From the NCBI RefSeq assembly GCF_004005855.1, contig NZ_SACL01000009.1:1-64000 (forward strand): 64,000 bases of DNA, read 5' to 3'. The DNA comes from Rhodovarius crocodyli. GTDB lineage: Bacteria; Pseudomonadota; Alphaproteobacteria; Acetobacterales; Acetobacteraceae. Each line of letters starts with the position of its first letter. Within the stretch, counting starts at the first letter, position 1. The notes below the pieces were generated by a model, which was not told where the DNA came from, did not search any database, and saw nothing but the letters and a program-made list of their open reading frames with translations. Positions 24,334-34,054 of the stretch are shown here, piece after piece. The position numbers and the translations under genes are program-made.

Positions 24334-25781
24334 CAGGCGGCTTCCAGCCCGGCGACCGCGCGGGCGCGGGCGATGGCGCTCTCGCGGTCGAAGGTGGCGA
24401 ACAGCGCCGCCTCCTGCGCATGCACCGGGGTTTCGGCGAACATCTGGTAGGCCTGGGCGCGGCCGGCATAGGGCGAGGCCGTCAGGTCGTTCAGCAGCGC
24501 CAGCGTGCGCAGCCGCGTCTCGGCGGAGTGGTTGCCCACGCGGAAATACTTCTCGATGTCGGGCGCCGTCTCCGGGCTTTCCAGCATGGCGCGGTCGGGC
24601 AGCATCACGGGGGTGCCGCCGGCGATGTCGCGCAGCAGGTTCACCATGGGCGAGTAGTTCATCGAGCAGTAGACGCGGCCCGCATTCTGGATCGCCTGGT
24701 TCGGCATGATGAAGCCGGCCTCGGTGGTCTCGCAGGCGGCCTCGGCGCCCAGCAGATAGGCGTCGATGGTGGCCTTGAAGACCATCAGCTGGCTGATGCG
24801 GCTGCGCACGGGCGGCAGCTTGATGGTGCCGGCCTGCTCGGCGGCCAGCAGGGCGGCGCCCACCAGCAGATCGGCCTTGGCCTGGCAGCGCGCGAGGTAC
24901 GCCTGGGCGGACCAGCGGCTGAACTCGCTGCGCAGCAGGGCCGCGAGCTCGGGCTGGCGGCTGAACAGCACGTTTTCCCAGGGGATGAACACGTCATCCA
25001 TCACGATCAGCGTGTCGAGCTCATCGAAGCGGGCGCCCAGCGGCTGGTCGAAGGCATCGAACTCCGCCCCGTGGCGCGACAGCGGCGCGCGGCACAGGTG
25101 GCGCACGCCCGGCGCGTTCAGCGGCAGGATGCAGGAGATGGCGTAGTCGCGGTTCTCCTCCACCCAGGCGCCGACCGTGGGCTTGATGAAGGCGATGTGG
25201 CCATAGGGCGCGCCGGTTTCGAACTTGGCGCCGCGGATCACGATGCCGGCGTCGGTTTCCTTCACGACACGGGTGTTCATGTCCAGGTCGTGCTGCTCGT
25301 ACGGGTGCAGCGAGCGGTCGCCCTTGGGGTCCGTGTTGCCGGAGGTCAGGAACAGGTTCTCGCGCTGCAGCCGGTGCAGCCAGCTGGTCGCGGCCTGGGC
25401 ATAGCGGGGGTCGTACTTGTCCAGCAGCGGCTTGCGGTTGGCCAGCACGAACAGCGGCGTGACGGTCTCGTCGCCGAAGCGGTCCATCGTCGGGCAGATG
25501 TCGCCCAGGATGGCGGCGGTGATCAGGCGCCGCTTGGACAGTTCCTCACGCGTGGTGGGGATCTGGTAGATGCGCGCGCCGCGCCCGCCCTCGGGCAGCT
25601 CGAAGGTCATGAGGTCCGCGTAGAGCGGGTCATGGTGCATGTCGTAGATGCGGGCCACCGCGTCCACCATGCCCTTGAGCGCGGGGTGGGTCGTGACGTC
25701 CTCGACCTTCTCGCCGGAGATCCAGACCTGGCGTCCGTCGCGCAGGCTCTGTCGGTAGTCGTCTCCGGTCAGCAAAGGCAT
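24333..25781 (-). CDS. HpaB-type flavin-dependent aromatic hydroxylase
   Basis: A 482-residue member of the 4-hydroxyphenylacetate 3-monooxygenase oxygenase family (HpaB N- and C-domains). Start MPLLTGDDYRQSLRDGRQVWISGEKVEDVTTHP is the standard N-terminus; later FIKPTVGAWVEENRDYAISC, TLIVMDDVFIPWENVLF and VYCSMNYSPMVNLLRDIAGG. These use FADH2 from a separate reductase (HpaC) to hydroxylate phenols or related rings. No reductase gene is visible. The true substrate may be other than 4-HPA. First gene of the nine-gene block. Confidence 0.88.
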   Translation of the reverse strand: MPLLTGDDYRQSLRDGRQVWISGEKVEDVTTHPALKGMVDAVARIYDMHHDPLYADLMTFELPEGGRGARIYQIPTTREELSKRRLITAAILGDICPTMDRFGDETVTPLFVLANRKPLLDKYDPRYAQAATSWLHRLQRENLFLTSGNTDPKGDRSLHPYEQHDLDMNTRVVKETDAGIVIRGAKFETGAPYGHIAFIKPTVGAWVEENRDYAISCILPLNAPGVRHLCRAPLSRHGAEFDAFDQPLGARFDELDTLIVMDDVFIPWENVLFSRQPELAALLRSEFSRWSAQAYLARCQAKADLLVGAALLAAEQAGTIKLPPVRSRISQLMVFKATIDAYLLGAEAACETTEAGFIMPNQAIQNAGRVYCSMNYSPMVNLLRDIAGGTPVMLPDRAMLESPETAPDIEKYFRVGNHSAETRLRTLALLNDLTASPYAGRAQAYQMFAETPVHAQEAALFATFDRESAIARARAVAGLEAA

Positions 25782-25806
25782 CGAGGGGTGCTCCGTATTC
25801 GTCGAC

Positions 25807-25820
25807 GTATACGTATACGG
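25807..25820. promoter_or_regulatory. perfect 14-bp palindrome, likely GntR operator
   Basis: CGTATACGTATACG lies 26-39 bp upstream of the HpaB start. FCD-type GntR regulators often bind GTATAC-containing palindromes, and this block encodes such a regulator as its second gene. The position is suited to repression. Confidence 0.6.
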
Positions 25821-25853
25821 AGTCGTGCGGCATCGCAATATATTTGACACGAA

Positions 25854-26711
25854 TCAAACTCGGCGGCGGAGCCGGTCCGCGCTGGCCTCCAGCAGCTGCG
25901 ACAAGGCGGCGGCCGGACCGCGGCGCGCGCCCTGGACCACGAACTCCACGTCGCCGAGCTCCGGCAGGCCGGGGCCGTGCAGGGTGGCGAGCCCTTGCGG
26001 CACCAGGCTGGCGGCGTGGGGGGCGACCCCCAGCCCGGCCAGCGCCGCCGCATCCACGCCTGTCTGGCTGCCGCTGGTGCAGGCCAGGCGCCAGGCGCGG
26101 CCGGCGCGCTCCATCACCTCCAGCACGCGCAGGCGGGTGATGCTGGGCGGTGCGAGCAGGATCAGCGGCAGGGGCTCGGCGGGGTCGAAGCTGGTGCCGG
26201 GGCGGCCGATCCAGACCAGGGGCTCACGCCAGACCAGGCGCCCGCGCGGGTCACCCTCCGGCCGCTTGGCGAAGACGAGGTCGAGCGCGCCCTCGGCCAG
26301 GCGGTTATACAGTTCGCCGCTGACGCCGACCGTCAGTTCCAGTTCGACGCCCGGGTTGGCCTGGGTGAAGTCGCGCAGGATATCGGGCAGGCCCTGCAGC
26401 AGCACGTCCTCGGACGCGCCGAAGCGCAGCCGGCCGCGCAGCTTCGCCGCCGAGAAATGCCGGCGCGCGCGGGCCTCGATATCCAGCACGGAGCGCGCGA
26501 AGCCCAGCATGGCCTCGCCATCGGCGGTGAGTGCCACGCTATGGGTGTCGCGGATGAACAGCCGCCGGCCGCAGGCGGCCTCCAGCCGGCGGATATGGCC
26601 GCTGACGGTGGATTGCTGCAACGACAGGTGCCGCGCCGCGGCGGAGAAGCCGCCCCGGTCGGCCACGGACTGGAAGCTGCGGAGCAGGACGGGATCGAGC
26701 ACGGTTATCAT
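25854..26711 (-). CDS. LysR family transcriptional regulator
   Basis: Encodes 285 residues. Winged HTH: LLRSFQSVADRGGFSAAARHLSLQQSTVSGHIRRLE, followed by a periplasmic-binding-type effector domain from about residue 90 (GRLRFGASEDVLLQGLPDIL). It is divergent from the BASS transporter gene (68 bp between starts) and lies upstream of HpaB in the same direction. It could control either; the divergent symporter is the classical LysR target. Confidence 0.9.
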   Translation of the reverse strand: MITVLDPVLLRSFQSVADRGGFSAAARHLSLQQSTVSGHIRRLEAACGRRLFIRDTHSVALTADGEAMLGFARSVLDIEARARRHFSAAKLRGRLRFGASEDVLLQGLPDILRDFTQANPGVELELTVGVSGELYNRLAEGALDLVFAKRPEGDPRGRLVWREPLVWIGRPGTSFDPAEPLPLILLAPPSITRLRVLEVMERAGRAWRLACTSGSQTGVDAAALAGLGVAPHAASLVPQGLATLHGPGLPELGDVEFVVQGARRGPAAALSQLLEASADRLRRRV

Positions 26712-26779
26712 GAAAGACGATCACCATCAGCATGACAAGCGTGGTTCACAATGAGGGGTGTGCGGCGCAGTTTGCGCCC

Positions 26780-27763
26780 ATGAAATTCCGCCTGCCCATC
26801 GACGCCTTCGTCGCCACGCTGCTCGCCACCGTGGCGCTCGCTTCCTTCTTCCCCGCGCGCGGGCTGGGCGAGGAGGTGCTGGGCCATGCCACCACCATCG
26901 CGATCGCCTTCCTGTTCTTCCTGTATGGCGCGCGGCTGGCGCCGCAGGCGGCGGTGCAGGGGCTGGCGCAGTGGCGGCTGCACCTGGCGGTGATGTCCGT
27001 CACCTTCGTCGTGTTCCCCGTGCTGGGGCTGGCCGCCGGGCTGCTGCCGGATGCGGTACTCTCGCCGTCGCTGAAGGCCGGCGTGTTGTTCCTGTGCCTG
27101 CTGCCCTCCACCGTGCAGTCCTCCATCGCCTTCACCTCCATCGCGCGCGGCCATGTGGCGGCGGCGGTGTGCAGCGCCTCGGCCAGCAACCTGCTGGGCA
27201 TGGTGCTGACGCCACTCCTCGTGGCCGCGCTGATGTCGGGCGTGTCGGGCAGCGGCTTTTCCTTCGACGCGCTGCGCGGCATCGCGCTGCAGCTGTTCCT
27301 GCCCTTCGCGGCGGGGCAGGCCCTGCGCCCCTGGATCGGGGGGCTGATCGCCCGCAACAAGGCGATCCTGGGCCGCATGGACCGGCTCTCCATCCTGCTG
27401 GTCGTCTACGCGGCCTTCAGCGAGGGCGTGCGCGAGGGCATCTGGCACCAGCTGGCCCCGGTGCAGCTCGCCATGCTGGCGGTGCTGTGCATGGCGCTGC
27501 TGGCCGCCGCCCTGGGCATCAGCCTGCTGATCGCACGCCGCATGGGCCTGGCGCGGGAAGATGAGATCGTCCTGGTCTTCTGCGGCTCCAAGAAGTCGCT
27601 GGCGAGCGGCCTGCCCATGGCCAGCGTGCTGTTCGCCGGCGGCCAGGTGGGCCTGGTCGTGCTGCCGCTGATGCTGTTCCACCAGATCCAGCTGATGGTC
27701 TGCGCCTGGCTGGCGCGCCGTTATGCGGAAGGCCCGCAGCTGCACGCCATCGCCGCGGAGTAG
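26780..27763 (+). CDS. bile acid:sodium symporter (BASS) family protein, SBF-like
   Basis: Encodes 327 residues with about ten hydrophobic segments. Start at [26 protein letters not shown]; conserved [33 protein letters not shown] and [19 protein letters not shown] are typical of the YfeH/SBF-like branch (PF13593) of secondary importers for organic anions. ATG at 26780 is chosen because the first helix begins there. Divergent from a LysR gene that may regulate it. Confidence 0.88.
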   Translation: MKFRLPIDAFVATLLATVALASFFPARGLGEEVLGHATTIAIAFLFFLYGARLAPQAAVQGLAQWRLHLAVMSVTFVVFPVLGLAAGLLPDAVLSPSLKAGVLFLCLLPSTVQSSIAFTSIARGHVAAAVCSASASNLLGMVLTPLLVAALMSGVSGSGFSFDALRGIALQLFLPFAAGQALRPWIGGLIARNKAILGRMDRLSILLVVYAAFSEGVREGIWHQLAPVQLAMLAVLCMALLAAALGISLLIARRMGLAREDEIVLVFCGSKKSLASGLPMASVLFAGGQVGLVVLPLMLFHQIQLMVCAWLARRYAEGPQLHAIAAE

Positions 27764-27825
27764 TTGAAAACGGTTGTATCACCGCGCATATCGGCTCCCG
27801 CCTGTTGAGGACGAGGGAGCGGGTT

Positions 27826-29646
27826 GTGAGCGAAACCGTTGAACGTCATGAATTCGGGGCCGAGGTCGGCCGCCTGCTGGAACTGGTGGTGCATGCGCTC
27901 TACTCCGAGCGCGAGATCTTCCTGCGGGAGCTGGTGGCCAATGCCGCGGATGCCGTGGACCGCCGCCGCTTCGAGGCGCTGACCGACACCTCGCTCGCCG
28001 CCCCCGCCGAGGCCAGGCTGCGCATCACGCCCGACAAGGAAAAGGGCACGATCACCATCTCCGATGCCGGCATCGGCATGAGCAAGCAGGAGCTGGCGCA
28101 GCATCTGGGCACCATCGCGCGTTCCGGCACGCTGGCCTTCGCCAAGTCGCTGACCGAGGCGCCCGCGGACGACAAGCCCAGCCTGATCGGCCAGTTCGGC
28201 GTCGGCTTCTACTCCGCCTTCATGGTGGCGGACGAGGTGGACGTCACCTCCCGCCGCGCGGGTTCTGAGGAGGCCTGGAAATGGTCCTCGGACGGGAAGG
28301 GCGCCTACACCCTGGCCCCGGCCGAGCGCGCGGATGCCGGCACCGACATCGTGCTGTGGATGAAGGACGACGCCGAGGAGTTCCTGGACCCCTGGCGCCT
28401 GAAATCCATCATCCGCAAATGGGCCGACCACATCACCATCCCCATCGTGCTGGTGGAGAATGGCGAGGAGACCCCGGCGAACGAGGGCACCGCCCTGTGG
28501 CGCAAGCCCAAGTCGGAAGTCACGCCCGAGCAGTACACGGAATTCTACCGCCACGTGGCCCATGCCTTCGACGAGCCCTGGGCCACGCTGCACTGGCGCG
28601 CCGAGGGTGCCATGGAATTCTCGGCCCTGCTGTTCATCCCGGGCGAGAAGCCCTTCATGGCCGTCGAGGACACGCGCGAAAGTCGCGTGCGGCTGCATGT
28701 CCGCCGCATGTTCATCACCGACCAGGCCGAGATGCTGCCCAACTGGCTGCGCTTCGTGCAGGGCGTGGTGGATACCGAGGACCTGCCGCTCAACGTCTCG
28801 CGTGAGATGCTGCAATCCACCCCGGTGCTGGCCCGCATCCGCAAGGCCGTGACCAACCGGGTGATGAGCGAGCTGAAGTCCAAGGCCAAGGATGCCGAGG
28901 GCTATGCGAAGTTCTGGGAGAATTTCGGCGCGGCGCTGAAGGAAGGCGTCTATGACGACGCCGAGCAGCGCAGCGAGATCGCGCAGCTGCTGCGCTTCCG
29001 CTCCTCCTCGGTCGAGGGCTGGACGTCGCTCGCCGACTACGTCTCCCGCATGAAGGAGGGGCAGGAGGCGATCTACTTCCTGGCCGGCGACGATGCCGCG
29101 CGGCTCGCGAAATCGCCCCAGATCGAGGGCTTCCGCGCCCGCGGGGTGGAGGTGCTGCTGCTGGGCGAGCCGATCGACGCCTTCTGGCCCGAGCGGCTGG
29201 GCAATTTCGACGGCAAGCCGATCCGCAGCGTGACGCAGGGCGTGGCCGACCTCGCCAAGCTGGGCGAGGCGCCGGCCGAGGAAGGTGCCGATGTCGCCCA
29301 GTTGCTGGCCCGGCTGAAGGACGCGCTGAAGGAGGAGGTCTCCGAGGTGCGCGCGACGGACCGGCTGGTGGACAGCGCGGTGGTGCTCTCGGCGCCCGCC
29401 CATGGGCCGGACCTGCAGATGCAGCGCGTGATGCGCCGCGCCGGCCGCAGCATGGCGGGCGGGCTGCCGGTGCTGGAGATCAACCCGCGCCATGCGCTGA
29501 TCCGCAAGCTGGCGGCTGAGGCCGGCACCGATACGGCGCTGGAGGACAAGGCCGGGCTGCTGCTCGACCTGGCGCTGGTGCAGGATGGCGAGCCCCCGCG
29601 CGACCCGGCGGGCTTCGCGCAGAAGGTGGCGGCGATGCTCGCCTAG
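27826..29646 (+). CDS. htpG: molecular chaperone HtpG (Hsp90)
   Basis: A 606-residue bacterial Hsp90. GHKL ATPase motifs: [14 protein letters not shown] (ATP/Mg Asn; most homologues read NASDA), [11 protein letters not shown] and [18 protein letters not shown]. The middle domain contains RVFITDQAE-like [34 protein letters not shown], and the dimerisation domain ends ... AMLA. GTG at 27826 with GAGGGAG 6 bases upstream gives the usual start, [20 protein letters not shown]; a TTG further up is unlikely. Cytosolic stress chaperone, full length. Confidence 0.97.
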   Translation: MSETVERHEFGAEVGRLLELVVHALYSEREIFLRELVANAADAVDRRRFEALTDTSLAAPAEARLRITPDKEKGTITISDAGIGMSKQELAQHLGTIARSGTLAFAKSLTEAPADDKPSLIGQFGVGFYSAFMVADEVDVTSRRAGSEEAWKWSSDGKGAYTLAPAERADAGTDIVLWMKDDAEEFLDPWRLKSIIRKWADHITIPIVLVENGEETPANEGTALWRKPKSEVTPEQYTEFYRHVAHAFDEPWATLHWRAEGAMEFSALLFIPGEKPFMAVEDTRESRVRLHVRRMFITDQAEMLPNWLRFVQGVVDTEDLPLNVSREMLQSTPVLARIRKAVTNRVMSELKSKAKDAEGYAKFWENFGAALKEGVYDDAEQRSEIAQLLRFRSSSVEGWTSLADYVSRMKEGQEAIYFLAGDDAARLAKSPQIEGFRARGVEVLLLGEPIDAFWPERLGNFDGKPIRSVTQGVADLAKLGEAPAEEGADVAQLLARLKDALKEEVSEVRATDRLVDSAVVLSAPAHGPDLQMQRVMRRAGRSMAGGLPVLEINPRHALIRKLAAEAGTDTALEDKAGLLLDLALVQDGEPPRDPAGFAQKVAAMLA

Positions 29647-30044
29647 GCGAGTTGCGGCCGGTAGGTCCCGAGGCACCATATACTGCCCTCGGGGTCCCGG
29701 CAGATGAATTCGCGGCTGCCATAGTCGCGGTCCACCAGCGGTTCCAGGATCTCGGCGCCGGCCGCCTCCGCGCTGCGGAAGGCGGCGTCGATGTCCTCGA
29801 CCGCCAGATACAGCGACTTGCCCCCCTGGTTGCCGGGCTCACCCACCAGGCGGCCGTAGTCGTCCTTGCGCACCGCGCCCAGCATGATGACGGAGCCGCC
29901 GAGCGCCAGCTCCGCATGGGCGATCGCGCCGTCCTGCCGGTGTTCTGCCGTGACGACGAAGCCGAAAGCGGCCTTGAGGAAGGCCACGGCGGCGTCGGGG
30001 TCACGGCAGCGGAAGGTGGGGAAGATGCAGGGCGGCTGGGTCAT
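29643..30044 (-). CDS. VOC (glyoxalase-like) family protein
   Basis: Encodes 133 residues of the VOC superfamily, PhnB/YdeM-like type: [88 protein letters not shown]. One beta-alpha-beta-beta-beta pair per chain with metal ligands His and Glu possible. Substrate unknown. The ATG at 30044 is the family start; the frame is open further upstream. Overlaps the htpG stop by 4 bp, convergent. Confidence 0.88.
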   Translation of the reverse strand: MTQPPCIFPTFRCRDPDAAVAFLKAAFGFVVTAEHRQDGAIAHAELALGGSVIMLGAVRKDDYGRLVGEPGNQGGKSLYLAVEDIDAAFRSAEAAGAEILEPLVDRDYGSREFICRDPEGSIWCLGTYRPQLA

Positions 30045-30145
30045 GCGGCGTCTCCTTGCCGGGGCAACGTCCGGTGCAGCGGGTCGTTGCCATCGCATTG
30101 ATCCGTGGGCGATCATACCGGCCAGGCAAGGATGGACGCCCACGC

Positions 30146-30865
30146 ATGGAGAAGCAGGCCGAAGGCCGGGAAAAGCGGGTCGCGGTCATGGTGGACTGCG
30201 ACAATGTTCCCCCCGCCATTCTGGAGGATGCGCTGCGCATCGCCGCCCAGTTCGGGCGGATCGCGCTGCGGCGGGCCTATGGCACCGCCCCCAGCCTGGT
30301 CCAGGGCTGGCAGCAGATGCTGATGCTCCATGCCTTCACGCCCTGTCTGCAATTCGCCTACGCGGCGGGCAAGAACACCTCGGACATCGCGCTGGCCCTG
30401 GACGCGCTCGAGGCGCTCTGCGACGGCAAGGCGGAGGTGTTCTGCCTCATCACCAGCGATTCCGATTTCGCCACCCTGGCCCGCAAGCTGCGTGAGCGCG
30501 ACGGGCTGGTGTGCCTCATCGGCGAGGCCAAGGCGCCGCAGGCGCTGCGCAATGCCGGCGACGAGTTCTTCGAATGGGCCGCACCCAGGCCCGATGAGAG
30601 CGAGGCCGCGTCCTCGAAGGCAGTGGCCGGCCCCGCCGCGAAGCGCCGTCCGAAAGGCCTTCTCAACGCCGTGACCCTGCTGGCTGGCGACAGCGCCGAG
30701 GGTACGGTGACCCTGAGCGCCCTCGGGCAGTATCTCAAGCGCACCGACCCGGCCTTCTCCCCAAAGACCTACGGCCATTCGGGGCTGCTCGACATGGTGC
30801 GCAGCTATGACCGGATCGCTGTCCGGCGGGACAGCAACGGCGCCTGGCTGGTCGGCCTCGCCTAG
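30146..30865 (+). CDS. NYN domain protein with C-terminal LOTUS/OST-HTH domain
   Basis: Encodes 239 residues. The NYN (PIN-like) ribonuclease domain has acidic residues in VAVMVDCDNVPP, AGKNTSDIALALDALEAL and CLITSDSDFATLARKLRERDGLVCLIG. The C-terminal ~70 residues (LLNAVTLLAGDSAEGTVTLSALGQYLKRTDPAFSPKTYGHSGLLDMVRSYDRIAVRRD) are the OST-HTH/LOTUS RNA-binding type. LabA/DUF88-type protein, likely acting on RNA. It ends 4 bp into the convergent aldo/keto reductase gene. Confidence 0.9.
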   Translation: MEKQAEGREKRVAVMVDCDNVPPAILEDALRIAAQFGRIALRRAYGTAPSLVQGWQQMLMLHAFTPCLQFAYAAGKNTSDIALALDALEALCDGKAEVFCLITSDSDFATLARKLRERDGLVCLIGEAKAPQALRNAGDEFFEWAAPRPDESEAASSKAVAGPAAKRRPKGLLNAVTLLAGDSAEGTVTLSALGQYLKRTDPAFSPKTYGHSGLLDMVRSYDRIAVRRDSNGAWLVGLA

Positions 30866-31869
30866 CCGCCTCGGGCGACGCGCCCCTCCAGCGGGTATGC
30901 AGGGTCATTGTAGCCCGGCGTCGAGGGATGGCCCGCGGGCACCAGGCTGTCCACCAGCGCCTCGTCCTCCGCCGTGAAGGCGTAGTTCAGGGCGCCTACG
31001 TAATCCTCCCACTGTGCCTCGGTGCGGGGGCCGGCGATGGGGGCCGTGATCAGCTTGTTGTTCAGCACCCAGGCCACGGCGAACTGACCGGCCGTGACGC
31101 CCCGCGCCTCGGCATGGGCGCGCAGCTTCTGGGCGATCTCCAGGCTCTCGGGGCGCCATTCGGTCTCCATCATGCGGCGGTCGGCGCGGCCCGCGCGGCT
31201 TTCGGGGTCGGGGGCCGCCTGGCTGGCGTATTTGCCGGTCAGCACGCCGCGCGCGAGCGGCGAATAGGGCACCACCCCCAGCCCGAAATGCGCGCAGGCC
31301 GGCAGGTGCTCCACCTCCGGCATGCGGTTCAGCGCGTTGTAATAGGGCTGGCTGACGATCGGCCGGTCGATGCCGATCTCGTCGCAGAGGCGGCAGATCT
31401 CGGCCACGCGCCAGGCGCGGTAGTTGGACACGCCGAAATGCAGGATCTTGCCGTCGCGGATCAGCTGGGCGAGGGCCAGTACCGTCTCCTCCAGCGGCGT
31501 CGCGTGGTCTTCCTTGTGCAGGTAGAGGATGTCGATCTCGGTGCCGAGGCGCGTCAGGCAATCCTCGGTGGCCTGCAGCGTGTGGCGTCGGCTCAGCCCG
31601 CGGTCGTTCGGGCCCGGGCCCACCGGGTTCGCGATCTTGGTGGCCAGCACCCAGTGCCGGCGATGCGCCTTGATGGCGCGCCCGACCACGACCTCCGACT
31701 CGCCGCCGTTATAGGCGTTGGCGGTGTCGATGAAGTTGATGCCCTGGTCGCGGGCACGGTCGGTGATGCGGGCGGAAGTCGCCTCATCCGTCGCGCCGCC
31801 GAACATCATGGTGCCGAGGCACAGCGGCGACACCTTCAGGCCGCTGCGGCCGAGGGGGCGGTACTTCAT
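30862..31869 (-). CDS. aldo/keto reductase
   Basis: A 335-residue NADPH-dependent TIM-barrel aldo/keto reductase: MKYRPLGRSGLKVSPLCLGTMMFGG, NFIDTANAYNGGESEVVVGRAIK (catalytic Asp/Tyr), ILYLHKEDHATPLEE (Lys and His) and the C-terminal cofactor region ITAPIAGPRTEAQWEDYVGAL. Closest in layout to the YajO/IolS-like branch. Substrate not predictable. Confidence 0.92.
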   Translation of the reverse strand: MKYRPLGRSGLKVSPLCLGTMMFGGATDEATSARITDRARDQGINFIDTANAYNGGESEVVVGRAIKAHRRHWVLATKIANPVGPGPNDRGLSRRHTLQATEDCLTRLGTEIDILYLHKEDHATPLEETVLALAQLIRDGKILHFGVSNYRAWRVAEICRLCDEIGIDRPIVSQPYYNALNRMPEVEHLPACAHFGLGVVPYSPLARGVLTGKYASQAAPDPESRAGRADRRMMETEWRPESLEIAQKLRAHAEARGVTAGQFAVAWVLNNKLITAPIAGPRTEAQWEDYVGALNYAFTAEDEALVDSLVPAGHPSTPGYNDPAYPLEGRVARGG

Positions 31870-31878
31870 GGTCGTCTC

Positions 31879-31933
31879 CCGGGGATTTCTCCCCGGAAGG
31901 CTATGCGGTGATGCCCCCTCGTGAAAGGGGGCA
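31879..31933. terminator. two hairpins between aldo/keto reductase and ppa genes
   Basis: CCGGGGA-TTTC-TCCCCGG (31879-31896) lies in the aldo/keto reductase leader. TGCCCCC...GGGGGCA (31912-31933) lies 6 bp past the ppa stop and could end the ppa transcript, although no T-tract follows on the minus strand. Confidence 0.4.
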
Positions 31934-31938
31934 GCGCC

Positions 31939-32472
31939 TTACTTCGCGGCCTTGGCGCGCTCGATGGCGGCGGTGATCAGGGCCTTGGCCTCGTTCACGT
32001 CGCCCCAGCCCTTCACCTTCACCCACTTGCCGGGCTCAAGGTCCTTGTAGTGCTCGAAGAAGTGCTTGATCTGCGCGACGGTCGCTTCCGGCAGGTCCGT
32101 CAGCGTCTTCACGTTCAGGTACTTCTTGGTCAGCTTGTCGGACGGCACGGCGATGATCTTCTCGTCCTCGCCGCCGTCGTCCTCCATCTTCAGCACGCCG
32201 ATCGGGCGGCAGTTGATGACCGCGCCCGGCATGATCGGGCGGCTGTTGGCCACCAGCACGTCGATCGGGTCGCCGTCCTCGGACAGCGTGTGCGGCACGA
32301 AGCCGTAGTTGCCCGGGTAGCGCATGGGCGTGTGCAGGAAGCGGTCGACGAACAGGACACCCGCGTCCTTGTCCATCTCATACTTGATCGGCTCCCCGCC
32401 GATCGAGACCTCGATGACGACATTCACGTCGTCCGGGGCCTTCTTGCCGGTGGGGATCGCGTCGATGTTCAT
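31939..32472 (-). CDS. ppa: inorganic pyrophosphatase
   Basis: A 177-residue type I inorganic pyrophosphatase. Active-site residues: [57 protein letters not shown] contains the Lys, Arg, Tyr and DGDPxD aspartates; the later KKYLNV and [17 protein letters not shown] complete the fold. ATG at 32472 with AGGGAG upstream. Housekeeping enzyme that drives pyrophosphate-releasing reactions. Confidence 0.97.
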   Translation of the reverse strand: MNIDAIPTGKKAPDDVNVVIEVSIGGEPIKYEMDKDAGVLFVDRFLHTPMRYPGNYGFVPHTLSEDGDPIDVLVANSRPIMPGAVINCRPIGVLKMEDDGGEDEKIIAVPSDKLTKKYLNVKTLTDLPEATVAQIKHFFEHYKDLEPGKWVKVKGWGDVNEAKALITAAIERAKAAK

Positions 32473-32552
32473 GCCAGGCTCCCTGGGCTTGGGTTTGCCG
32501 GGCTTAACCACGAAGCGGGCGCGGATTCAATCCGCACCCGCCTGAATCCGCA

Positions 32553-33227
32553 TCAATCCTTCTGGGGGCCGCCCTGCTGGACGCCCATGGTCAGGATGAG
32601 GGAGACGAGCTCCGCCTGCCGGCACAGGCCGGTCTTGGCGAACAGGGCGCGCAGCTGGGAGCGCACGGTGTGCACCGAAACGCCGCGCAGGGAGGCACAG
32701 TCGGCGGCCGCGAGGCCATCGGCCAGGTCGAGCGCCAGCGCCGCCTCGGCGGCCGTGAAGCCGAAGGCCTCACGCAGGAAGGCCTGGCTCGGCAGGCGCC
32801 GGCGGGAGGGGTCGAGGATGGTGACCATCGCGCCGATGCCCTCCATCGGCTGGAAGCACACCATATAGGGCGGCGGGCCCTCGCCGCGCATCAGCGGCAT
32901 CTCGGCCGGGCGGCCATGGGCGGCGGCCAGCAGAGAGGTGGCATAGCGGCTGCGCTGCGTGGGCTCGGCCGGCACGATGCCGAAGCTGCCATGCGGCGTG
33001 AAGGCGGAGGGGTCGACGCGCAGCAGGCGGTGCATGGCGCGGTTCAGGAAGCGGGCGGAGCCATCCGGCCCATGCAGGGCGATGGCGAGGCTCTGGCCAT
33101 CCAGCGCCGCGGCCAGCATGGCCATCTCGGCGTTGGGCTCGGCTGCGGGGGGCACCGGCATCGGTCGGCGCGACAGCAGCATCCCCAGCTCGGCGGGGGC
33201 GGTGATGTGGGGCGATTCGCTCGGCAT
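32553..33227 (-). CDS. LuxR-type HTH regulator with PAS-like sensor
   Basis: Encodes 224 residues. Residues ~45-145 resemble a PAS domain (SLAIALHGPDGSARFLNRAMHRLLRVDPSAF); the C-terminal ~60 residues are a LuxR/GerE HTH (FGFTAAEAALALDLADGLAAADCASLRGVSVHTVRSQLRALFAKTGLCRQAELVSLILTM). ATG at 33227 has GAGGAG 7 bases upstream. No cognate kinase or signal synthase is nearby, and the target is unknown. Confidence 0.85.
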   Translation of the reverse strand: MPSESPHITAPAELGMLLSRRPMPVPPAAEPNAEMAMLAAALDGQSLAIALHGPDGSARFLNRAMHRLLRVDPSAFTPHGSFGIVPAEPTQRSRYATSLLAAAHGRPAEMPLMRGEGPPPYMVCFQPMEGIGAMVTILDPSRRRLPSQAFLREAFGFTAAEAALALDLADGLAAADCASLRGVSVHTVRSQLRALFAKTGLCRQAELVSLILTMGVQQGGPQKD

Positions 33228-33296
33228 GGTGGTTTCTCCTCGGCTGATGAGGAGGTTTTGCCGCACCGAGCGTCAGTGCCTTGTCAGGCGAGCGTT

Positions 33297-33324
33297 AAAC
33301 GCCCCGTTAGACGGGGCGTTTTTT
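33297..33324. terminator. intrinsic terminator downstream of bfr
   Basis: AAACGCCCCGT-TAG-ACGGGGCGTTT with a run of six T on the plus strand and A-tract on the other side, so it can function in both directions. It lies directly after the bfr stop at 33329 and probably ends the leftward iron-storage transcript. Confidence 0.75.
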
Positions 33325-33328
33325 CGCG

Positions 33329-33820
33329 TTAATCGGCACCGCCTTCGCCGGCCGCGTCGCTGTTCAGCGTGATGTACTTGGGCAGGCCGATCTGACGGAT
33401 CAGGTCGAACTGGGTATCCAGGAAGTCGGAATGGCCTTCCTCATCCGACAGGATGCGGAACAGCAAGTCGCGGCTGACGAAATCACGCACCTGCTCGCAA
33501 TAGGCGATGCCCTCACGAAGATCAGCGATCGCCTTCTCTTCGATCTTCTGGTCGCATTCCAGCACTTCCTGGACGCTCTGGCCGATCAGGATGTGGTTCA
33601 GGCGCTGCACATTGGGCAGGCCGCCGAGGAAGAGGATGCGCTTGATGAGGTCGTCAGCGTGCTTCATCTCTTCGATGGATTCGCTGTACTCATGCTTGGC
33701 CAGCTTCGTCACGCCCCAGTCATCCAACATGCGGGCGTGAAGGAAATATTGATTGATGGCCGTCAACTCATTCGTGAGTTGAGTATTGAGATGTTCGATG
33801 ACCTTGGGGTCGCCCTTCAT
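33329..33820 (-). CDS. bfr: bacterioferritin
   Basis: A 163-residue haem-containing ferritin: MKGDPKVIEHLNTQLTNELTAINQYFLHARMLDDWG, KHEYSESIEEMKHADDLIKRILFLGG (ferroxidase Glu/His and haem Met52-type residue), LRILSDEEGHSDFLDTQFDLI-like end. ATG at 33820 with AGGAG 6 bases upstream. Stores iron; the partner ferredoxin Bfd is encoded just upstream in the same direction. Confidence 0.96.
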   Translation of the reverse strand: MKGDPKVIEHLNTQLTNELTAINQYFLHARMLDDWGVTKLAKHEYSESIEEMKHADDLIKRILFLGGLPNVQRLNHILIGQSVQEVLECDQKIEEKAIADLREGIAYCEQVRDFVSRDLLFRILSDEEGHSDFLDTQFDLIRQIGLPKYITLNSDAAGEGGAD

Positions 33821-33874
33821 CGCTCGCGCTCCTGTCTCTGTGCGCGATGTCATGGGCTATTGCGCGCTCTCAAG

Positions 33875-34054
33875 TCAAGCGCGCGGTTTTTCCTGCTCAG
33901 GACTGCGAATGATGTTGAGAATGGTTTGCGTGCAGCAGCCGCATTGGGCGGAGCAGCCGCATTGCGTGTAGACCTCTCCGGGGCGCGCGGCCCCGGCGGC
34001 CAGGGCGGCGCGGATCGCCGCCTCGCTCAGCGCGTTGCAGGAGCAGACGATCAT
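33875..34054 (-). CDS. bfd: bacterioferritin-associated ferredoxin
   Basis: Encodes 59 residues: MIVCSCNALSEAAIRAAL, then GEVYTQCGCSAQCGCC. The four [2Fe-2S] cysteines follow the Bfd pattern C-x-C ... C-x2-C (Cys4, Cys6 and two of the later Cys); extra cysteines make a CGC-x3-CGCC cluster. It donates electrons to bacterioferritin to release stored iron. Its ATG overlaps the stop of the iron-binding protein gene (ATGA), so it is translationally coupled to iron uptake and followed 55 bp later by bfr. Confidence 0.9.
   Translation of the reverse strand: MIVCSCNALSEAAIRAALAAGAARPGEVYTQCGCSAQCGCCTQTILNIIRSPEQEKPRA

Noticed and set aside
27721-29679. Long leftward open frame opposite htpG
   Set aside because: Shadow of htpG; no domain, and repetitive composition.
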